Assembly: GCA_019648995.1 (NCBI GenBank)
Contig: BLXT01000438.1
Location: 1,118,435 to 1,147,104 of the forward strand
Direction: 5' to 3'
DNA length: 28,670 nucleotides
Source of the DNA: Plakobranchus ocellatus
Lineage: Eukaryota; Mollusca; Gastropoda; Plakobranchidae
Shown here: piece by piece, positions 1-9,600 of the stretch
Layout of the letters: each line of letters opens with the position of its first letter
Position numbering within the stretch: position 1 is the first letter of the stretch
Program-made: the position numbers and the translations under genes
Notes under the pieces: generated by a model
The model's database searches: none
Seen by the model: only the letters and a program-made list of their open reading frames with translations
Told to the model about the DNA's origin: nothing

Positions 1-430
1 TCCCAGACCAAAAAGACAAAATGTGGCTCCATTTACATGTCAATTCAATCTAAGCTGCAGTTCCCAGACCAAAAAGACAAAATGTGGCTTGATTTACATC
101 TCAATTCAATCTAAGCTACAGTTCCCAGACCAAAAAGACAAAATGTGGCTCCATTTACATGTCAATTCAATCTAAGCTGCAGTTCCCAGACTAAAAAGAC
201 AAAATGTGGCTATAATTACATCTCAATTCAATCTAACCTACAGTTCCTGGACTAAAAAGACAAAATGTGGCTCGATTTACATTTCTATTCAATCTAACCT
301 ACAGTTCCCAGACTAAAAAGTCAAAACATGGCACCATTTACATCTCAATTCATTCTAAGTTACAATTCCCTGATAAAAAAGACAAAGTGTGGTTATTTTT
401 TACTCCTTAATACAATCTAGCTTTTAATTC
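1..430. repeat. 61-bp tandem repeat array, about 7 copies, open at the left edge
   Basis: The block beginning CCCAGACCAAAAAGACAAAA starts at 2, 63, 124 and 185. Diverged versions start at 246, 307 and 368, so the period is exactly 61 bp. The first four copies are nearly identical and the last three decay progressively to the right, which suggests that turnover happens on the left, outside the window. It lies in the CENPN intron downstream of exon 7. No reading frame runs through it. From 430 to 548 I see only AT-rich intron. Confidence 0.95.
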
Positions 431-548
431 TAAAACTAATCTTATTCTATAATAAATATTGGGGAGATCTAAACAGTCAGGCCAGAGCTAACACATTTAG
501 ATGCTTTCCAAACTTTGAATCAGCAGAAAAAGTAATAATACAACTTAC

Positions 549-624
549 ACTTTCGTTTTTTGCTTGCCTTTGCAGCCAAAGGGTTTTCTTTTTCTTCCAT
601 CTGTCTGTATTTGTCTGCTGGTTG
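549..624 (-). CDS. CENPN: CENPN exon 7, last exon inside the window
   Basis: 76 nt between TTTTCTCACAG and AAGT|GTAAGT. It is entered in phase 0 and leaves in phase 1. It reads QPADKYRQMEEKENPLAAKA then SKKRK, a charged, probably flexible linker. It has little family signature, and is accepted because splice sites and phase follow on from exon 6. The next exon must lie left of base 1. Confidence 0.6.
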
Positions 625-3600
625 CTGTGAGAAAATTAAAAAAAAAAAAAAAAGGTAACACAAAAGAGACGAAATCAAACAATCAAACTTCCTTACATGT
701 CTATCTTCCTCAACAAAAACAGATATTTAACAACAATGTTTTCTCTTTACTTATATGAGACATTCCTCAAATTCACAAATACTTGAAATAAATGACTTTT
801 ACTTCTTTTTAGAATTGAACTGTAATGTAATTTAACTCAGAAAGACAAATCCAGTAATGCACACACAGTGAATTTGTAGAGAGGGAGGCACAGTGCTGGC
901 CTAGTGCTTTACATTATTCAACGCTGATTCTTTTTTTTTCTATACTCTCCCCATCCTAAAGGTATATATCTCTACGATTTTAACTACACGTGTGTGTGTG
1001 CGTGTGCGCGCATGTGTGTGTGTAAAAAGGGGAGTTTGTCACATAAAATGCTTATTCTTTCTCAGTCAACATCCATCCTCCATTTTCATGTAATGTTCTT
1101 CAAGATTATAGATAAGGTTAGATGAGTCTGACCTGCTGTGTCCGAAGGGCCAAGTCGGCCAGTGAGGCCACATGCTGCCCACTCAAATGTGTGTCCACCA
1201 CACGCTCTGCACCCATCACTTCTGTTACTGCCTGTTAGAACAAGAGAAAAGACACTTACAGATGCTTGATTGCCCATTACTTCTGTCCCAAAAAAAGGTA
1301 AAGAGGTGTAACGCCCTAAAGCAAGCAATCATGGGTGATATTTTCCTAACTTGTCCTGGCTACATGCCCCTCCAGTATTGTGCTCTGCCCAGACTTGTTC
1401 CTGCAGTTGTTGCCTGCACTTGTCAAATAGGCCAGTTTGCCCCTTTAATAGCAAGCTGCATTAAGACCATATAAGTGCATGTGTGTACTTTGCCTGATAA
1501 TATACGAAGGCTGTAATGTCTTAAATGCTTATTTTTTTCAATCAAAAGGCTATTTTTGGGGGAAGGCACAGACTCTACAATAATATATCTTGCTTTGTCA
1601 GTAACAAAATTTATATGAGGAAGCTTCTGATTTCAAAAATGAAAAATTGGTTGGATTATTTCAAAAACAGCTGATATTTCTCTGGGGTTTATTACAAACA
1701 CAAACATTGATTGTCCTCATTGTTTAGTATCAGTTTGGCAAACATCTTCAATCTACAAAATATGATAGAGCTCCATCTGCAAATTAAGATTTATCTTTAC
1801 GGACAGGAGTTTAAATGTTCATTAGATGTGTTATTGTCCAATTAATTGCTGCGAGTTAGATACTAAATACTTGAATAGGAGATGAACTTGTCTCAATCTT
1901 TCTATTAATCAGAAAAAAGGAAGAGCATAATTACTCGTGACTGGTTTTAACCTTCTCTATGTCAACTCCTTGGTTCTTAGTCCGGGCTACTAACATCCCA
2001 AAAAGCCACACCCAAATATTAAAAATGTTGTAAAGTAGTATGTGCACTTCAAAAGAGATTCATAAAGAATAATGTGTACATTAAAATCTTGGTTTCTTAA
2101 TGAAGTCAGGAGTAATTATGGCATAAACTTATGACATTGAAACAAATGTTCATTGCTCATAGTGTTTATTTTAGTATTGTATTTCAAAAGTAACATTCAA
2201 ATCAGATCCATCTTATGTATATAAAATTAGCATATTTTTTATCAGTAGACAAAAATTATTGCTTCATTTCTTAAACGAATGCCTATCTGTCTGCTCCCAC
2301 AGCTTAACTGTCATATTAGGAACAGCATATAAACTTTTAAATTGTGAAATTTATTTTTCATGCAACAAGAACCAATCTTGTAAGACATGTTTTAAAAATG
2401 CCAACCTAGGGTTAAAGGCACCTTTATACATTTTCCTTTTTTTACAACAATTTCAGCATCTCTAAAAACCTATCTAGTCTTTAAAAAAATATTCTCAAAG
2501 GATAGTATGTTTTTTTTGCTGTGAATTATTTTTTGTGTGAATATCCAGGCCTGTTTCTATCAGTTTGTTTATAATCTTTTAAGATCTGTTTTTAATACTG
2601 TTCTGCTGTCCAAATCATGAACTGAAATAATATTTGAAACAGCGACATTTAAAAACCTGTTTAAAAAAACACTAAAAAATATTCTGTTTAATCTTAGAAT
2701 CCAAATATGTTGAAAATACTGTTGAGTTTATAGTCTAATCATTTCTAAACCTCTGCTTTCACAACACCCCCCTCTCTCACCTGCAAGACCAGAGCAGTGT
2801 TCTTTACACCAGTCCTGCTCATGATGAAAACTGGCGTTCCGGGGAACATGAGGAGGAACACAGAGCTGCTGTGATTGTACATCTGCCCGGTCTGCTTGCT
2901 GGCCTTCCTGCTGCGTGTCACAGTACGGAGGTGCAGCCTAAACCACAGCGCACCAGCAAACAAACTCATGTTGCCGTCCTTAGGGGAAAAAAAAACCACA
3001 TGAATCTCACTGGCTCATATGGCTACAGAAGCTCGGTCAGCAAATCAGTGGAACAAAGAACTTTGAAAAAAAAAATTCACAGACCTCACTGACTCAAAGG
3101 GCCACAGAAACCCTGCAATTTAGAGAAAAAGGACTAAGAACAAAAAGTAGACAGTGATTTACATCCTGAGAAAATCTGCAGGAAAAAAATTACGACCAAT
3201 ATTCGCAAACATTTGAAAATAACATTGAGAAAAATTCTGACTAAAAGCACCAACGGGTGAAACACAGTCTAGCAAAACATTTCAGCCACCGTATCCTATG
3301 TCCTTTCATAACAACTGCAATAAGCATAAAAAGTAACGCGAATCAATAACAAATGTCATATAGTTACATATTTTAATCTTACAATAAAAACGTTAACAAA
3401 GAACCAGACAAAAAAACCCATCTCTCACTCTTGTCTACAGGCAAATAGCTATAACAAGAAACATTAGTAGTGTATTGAAAATTTGCATCGTTATATGCTA
3501 GCATCTGGTTTGTATATGAGTCATTCTACAAAGGCGGATTCCAAAACATCACACGAGAGCCAAAAATTCAAAATGTACCCATTGGAATGAAAATTGTTTT

Positions 3601-6600
3601 GAAATGTCATACAAACACTCAGGTTTAAGAAAAAGTCACTCTTAAGGCTCAGGGTAGCTTAAAAACTATATTTATTAAAGAAAATCTGCATAAATACAGT
3701 TGTTGTTGGACGTGATGTATGACACACAAAATTCCTCATTTTCATATATATTAAGGTGTAGATCTAATGAAAAAGAATCAAAAGTAACATTAAGACAAAA
3801 TATTGAAGCCTCATACTAAAAAATCAAGTCTGGATTGGATTATATGAAAGTTTTAGTGGTTGAAGTGTGTGTCATACATCACGTCCAACACCAAGACATA
3901 CAAAAGTTTTTACAGTTAAAAAAGACATTGCTATAACTCCTTTTTGACATATCACGAGCTTTGTCTATATAAATATATGTAAGATAAACCACAGTACAGC
4001 TATTTACAGATCACAGAAATACTATTTTAATCATTATAAGTGTTGGACGTGATGGTGACACATAATTTGTGTGTCATCATCACGTCCAAAACTAAGACAT
4101 CAGAGTTTCTATAGTTACTGCAAACATAGATATGTAAGTCCTTCTTGACATATCATGAGCTTTGCCTATTTAAATAGATGTAAGACAAACTACAAACAGC
4201 TGTTGAGAGGTCAAAGAAGAACAATTTTAATGACCATAAGTGTTGGACGTGATGATGACACACAATTACCTGGGTTCAGTAGTGACTATGACACACAAGG
4301 TCTTAGTAGTAGTTTTAATAATGGTAGGGGTTTCTAATTTAAATCACACAGATTCAAAAGAAAAATTGTTGTGGCATGGAATTTGGGCTTATTGAGGTTG
4401 TAAGAGATTAGGAAAGATTTTCTTAGTTAAAATAAGCATTAAACACAATTGGATCTAAACAAATAGGTTGGACGTAATGCTAACGGAAAAAAGACACACA
4501 TGGTTTTCAACCTAAGAGAGCTCCTGTCCGCCATGTTACCCTCTCCACTCTCCCCTCCATGAAAATAAAATAAAGTGCTGAACAAAATCTGTGTTTACTT
4601 AGTGCTCAATTGACCTAGAGTTTTCTATAGAAAGCTATGGGTTGGACGTGATGAATGACAACAGAGTATGATAAATCAAGAGAGCTTACTGCCGTGGCTG
4701 ACCTCGGCAAACTCCTCTTCGCTCACTACAACTGGCCAAAACATGGCGGCAATGCTTTTTGTGCTGAAAACCGCCAATTCGCTGGTTGGGCAAAAGGAGG
4801 GCAGCGCAGTGAGCGGGCAGTCTGCACTAGCAGCAATTTATTAGTAACATAAAGATGGCCAGGCAATATTATTGCTTACTTAGCAGGTCCCAATTTGATC
4901 TATGGACACAAAAATTCTATATATTGCGTATCCTATAAGATATCAATATTGTTTTATCAACCTTTTTTGTTTGTTTTTGTTTTGTTTTTCTTTAATGAAG
5001 TAGATTTTAAGAGCTTCCCATATTATGTGAAGCATTTGCATTTTCCATCGAGCAAATAACTATTTACAGCTGTTAGTCTTGGACACATATTATAATATAT
5101 CCTCTCTTTCTCTCTATCTAATTTTGATCGACCCTCCCCTTCCTCAAAAACTTAATGACATTTTGTATCAGCAATGGGAAAAAATTGACTTTGTAATTAT
5201 TATTATATTTTTTATTATTATTATTGTTTTTGTTGTATTATTATTATTACTATTGTTATTGTTATTATTATTGTTATTATTATTATTATTATTATTACTA
5301 TTATTGTTAATATTTATTATTATAAAACACATAAACGTAAGGAATTCCCGATTTTAATCTAATTTATTCTTTCTACCTATCTATCCATTTATCTATCTAT
5401 ATTTCTTTCTAGGCCTATCTATCTATCTATCTACCTGTCTGTCTGTCTTCCTACCTATCTATTTATCCATCTATCTTTTTTTTTTTTAAATATTTTTCAC
5501 AATACCCATTCATTTTGTTGCCCTATTGATTGTTTCTTTTTTTTACTTGTTACTGCTACCGCTATTGCTGGTATTGCTGCTGCTGCTGCTGCTACTATTA
5601 TCCGGCATCGAACCGACAACTTTTACTATTGCTGTTGTTTTTGGTTTCACAAATGTTTTTACTTAACATGTACCAGCAATGTTAGGGTTGTGAATATATT
5701 TTCGGATCTCTGTTTCTCTCAGATTACTACTTTGCTTATCTTATCAAACAATGGGTTGAATGCAGAGGATGCAGGGATTCTAAGAATGGATGTAAAATTA
5801 CTGACTAGGACTAGGAGCAAACTGAATAATAATTAAAATTTCCACTAAGAGAGCGAAAATAGATTAACAAAAAAAAAATGATAAATAAATAAATAAATAA
5901 ATAAAATGTTTATATCTAGACATATTCCTTGCCCCTTTTATTCGCTTTCACCACCCACACTGCCATTGTCGAGTTGACGGAAACAAAAGAACATTGATCA
6001 ATAGATCTATATTTCCTTTACTGGCGCAATCCCTGTTATGCCACGTTGTTAACAAATTTATTTCACTGACATCAAAATAGTATTATAATTATTGTGAAAT
6101 GCTATATTGTCCTCTTTATATTTCCTGATTGTAAATCCAACAGCACAGCATGTGCGTACCATTTTGAAAAATAAATAATATGCTTTACAAAAGATGCTCA
6201 GGTGAGTGAACAGTGAAAGTTAGTCTTGAGTGCAGGTACCAGAAATCCCAGCCAAGCATCTTGCCCTCCTTTTAAAAGCCTGCTGCTGTTGTATTACGCA
6301 CAGAATTATCGCCCACTAAGAGCTCTAGATTTATCGTACTCTGTTTGAATGACACACACTTCTATGGTCATTTAATTTTAGGATTGCTGGCCAAAATACA
6401 GATTGTTCTAAAGACACTGGCTGTCAAAAGTGTCAGTTTTTAGTCTAGATATCCGATGTATTCATCTGCTGGGCCAAATTTAATTTAGCCATTGATGTCA
6501 AATTGAAAGAGGCATAAAACACATTCCATCACGTCCAACCTTGCTTGTGATTTTGCTGCTGAGCATCAAATGAGGGAATCAAGGCAAATTTTTTTGGCTT

Positions 6601-9600
6601 CAAAAATGTAGTTTCATCCTTTCTCTTGTAAAAAAACATAACGAGAATAGGCTAGATGACCATTTTGAAAAGTTAGTTCTAAATAATAACTGCTTGTTTT
6701 TCATGTGACGTTTTTGAGGCAGAAAATAGACCATATTTTAATGGAAATAGCTTTTGTGGACTAAAACCTGATAATTTCACACCTTGACCATGTTCACTAA
6801 GCTAATGTTACACTTACGTAAGGCAAAGAAACAAGCAGGATGTATGAGAGTTGCTTATTTTTTTACAAAACTTATTTAAGGATGGGTTGATGGTGAAGCA
6901 CCTTTGGAAAATAGCTCATATACATTTAATTCAATATCAAACATCTAAATAGCATTCAAAACAATCAAAGACTTTTATCAAGGTCAACTCAGAGGACAAA
7001 ACAATATAAGAAAATATAATCTCACCACTTCACCATCGGTTTTTTTAATCTGCAAATTGCGCACGAGCTGAGACCTTAATGATCGAGGATCGAGGCTGTG
7101 TTTCACACTTAATCCTGAAGAAAAACACATGCACAATCAATAGTGATGATAGGAAAAAAAAATAAAAACGGAATTATCATGCAAACAATTGAGATCTCAA
7201 AATTAAAGCAGATAATTTAGAAAGCTAGCTAAGCAGTTGCTATTGAACCCTGGGATAAGAACAGTAGGTTTTTTTTTTCAGTAGCTGCTCATTGAGTGAC
7301 TCATTGTTAGCTCTGCTAAAAAAAAAAAGGGGTCAAAAATGAGACATTTGTCAACAAAATGATTTTGTCTCATAACGAGACTACATAAACACATTATATG
7401 TTAAATATTTTAAGCGGGTGAAGATTTCTCAAATGAAAATGTAGGTTGTCAGAGAAGGAGTGGGTATTCAATGTTCATTCATAAACAATTAATTCTCATA
7501 TAATGTTCAGTCCCATCATGAAAATGATTTACTAATCCTGCACAAAGCATCCATTTAAACCTCTTCATAATCACAAGATCTCATAGAAATTGCAAGTCAT
7601 GCTTATAAAAATATTAATTTATTACTATGATGTCCTAACTTTTCCTTCTGTGTGTGTAGAGTGTTTCATAATGAAAAAATGATCAAACAAATTGAGTGAC
7701 ATCACTTCCTTAAGCATGTGATAATCAGAAGTAGCTGCCCCTTAAACTAAGCGATGACATGAACACAAATTTGAGATTTCCACTGCTTGACTCAACACAG
7801 TTAAAAAGCATCTGATTTTACATAACTCAACATGAAAATGGAGCTAGAAGGATCTTCTTCTTTAGGTGCCTTGTGTGGAACAGACATTGGCGATCATGTT
7901 CCTCCACTCAAGCCTAGTCTCAGTATACCACATAAAGTTGTGTTGCTACCTTTGCCATTGCCTGTTGCACCCCTTGTGTCTGCAAATACAACCTTAAAAT
8001 TTTAATTGCCACTGCTTATGGTTTTAATTAGTAACCACAAGATAAGTGGGTGAATATTTCAAAATTGTTGGATGTTTTAAAACAGGAGCAAAAACTTTGT
8101 CCCTATAAGAGGCTAGCAAAACTCGTGATAAATGGGAAACCACCAATCAACAGACAGCCTGTCTTACCTTTGAGTTTAAACACTTTCCAAAATTTTTTGC
8201 TGGAATTGAGTTGCATATCTGAAGAAAGAAAAAGTGGGGCAAGTTCAAAAAAAAAAAAAATCAGCATAAAAAGAAATGGGGAAAAATGTGTAATCAGAAT
8301 GAAGAAAATGTTTTCCATCTGTAGATAGGATGATTATGATGATTAAAATAACAAAAGACTGTTACAATCCTTAATGTACGAGAACAAATTCGAAATCAAA
8401 AGCAAAAGTGTGAACCGAGTGTAGTTTTCAATTCTTACAAGGTGAGATGGTTCAGAATGTATAGATATATAGTGGAACCTGTCCACGAGAACTACAGACA
8501 GGTGGTCATCTTGGCTCATCATCATCAAGTGCCTTGCTTGTAAGCGTTGGCAATCATGTCCCTCCAGAAATCTCTATCTTTGACGGCAGCCAGTGTATCT
8601 GACACTTTTCCTGGTCCAAGCCATGTGGCCAATCCATCCATTATCTTCTCCCTTTGTCTTCCTCTGCTTCTTTTTCCTTCAAACTTTCCTGTTGTTACCA
8701 AATGTTCCAGTTTTCCTCTTCTCATACGTGGCCCATCTTGGCTAGAGGATACTAAATGATCGATTCAAAGATTACACAAAATATGGAAACTTACTCTCAA
8801 CATTGCCGTAATAACTTGCCCCGAACAAGAAAAAACTTTCCTCTCTGAAATATTCATTGTCACCATCTCAGTTGTTCTATGACCCTCTAAGGGAATGCCC
8901 ATAATAAGGGTAGTCGACTGTTTAATAATAAAAAACAAGGCATAAAACTTATACTCAGAACCTCAATGTCTATAGATTTAAAAATTGCAATATCCATATG
9001 AAAATGAAAAGCTTTAAAAAGACACTGTACAAAACTTCAAATGTTTCCATAGATATCAAGTTCATTTAAGTAACCCACTACGCGAGAGGGATTGACTTCC
9101 CAGAATAGTCTGTACATATGAGTTACAGGGGTGGGAGCAGAAAATGTGAGCTATACTGAACTTTTGGCGAGGTGGAACAGACACGTGGATCCCTCTCCCC
9201 AATCTTTCTTTTCGTGACTTTTTTTGTTTGTTTTGTTTTTGCTATACGGAATGTCTCCCACCCCAGCACAATGTGGATGTATGCCTTCACTTAGGGTTGA
9301 AGATTGGAACAGCGAATGATTTTTTTGTGACAATGCTGCTCAGTTTAGAACTGCTTCAGCAGATTCATCAAAGGACAGTTGTTGTCAATACAGATGGTCA
9401 GGAGCGCAGATTCAAGTATATATATTTTACCTGTCAGCTAGAGGTGTAAAACCTTGAATTCATACTTACATGCAAGCTCTAAGTCTCCACATATTTCTCT
9501 GGTGAAATGTTCTCTCTGAAAATAATAGTAATAAAAAAAAAAATGTAATCCTATCAGTAGATCTACATATACCAAATATTCTATACATGTATGGTTTATT

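Larger units (their letters stand above)
4640..6540. mobile_element. candidate 1.9-kb element bounded by GGTTGGACGTGATG inverted ends
   Basis: The left end 4640-4653 reads GGTTGGACGTGATG followed by AATG. The right end 6527-6540 reads CATCACGTCCAACC, preceded by CATTC, so about 14 bp match perfectly and a few more with a gap. The interior has three microsatellites and no transposase reading frame. I see no clear target duplication, so the two ends may belong to separate small elements rather than to one. The short frame at 4655-4852 shows no family features. Confidence 0.4.

Noticed and set aside
1086-1474. Open frames on both strands across 1086-1474
   Set aside because: They are other-frame readings over CENPN exon 6. 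The spliced minus-strand frame with phase 0 borders explains the signal.
4655-4852. 65-codon plus-strand frame right after a GGTTGGACGTGATG end
   Set aside because: No transposase motif or family features, and it is within the length expected by chance. The frame starts inside the element end.
5079-5357. 92-codon plus-strand open frame rich in Leu and Ile
   Set aside because: It is the translation of the (ATT)n microsatellite, with no splice or family evidence.
5590-5625. tRNA B-box-like GGTTCGATGCC on the minus strand
   Set aside because: No A box or cloverleaf at the right distance, so neither a tRNA nor a tRNA-derived SINE can be supported.
8470-8525. AGTGGAACCTGTCCACGAGA resembling one end of a pogo/Tigger element
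   Set aside because: There is only one end and no TA-flanked partner. It abuts the LINE 3' tail and may be a fragment, but cannot be delimited.
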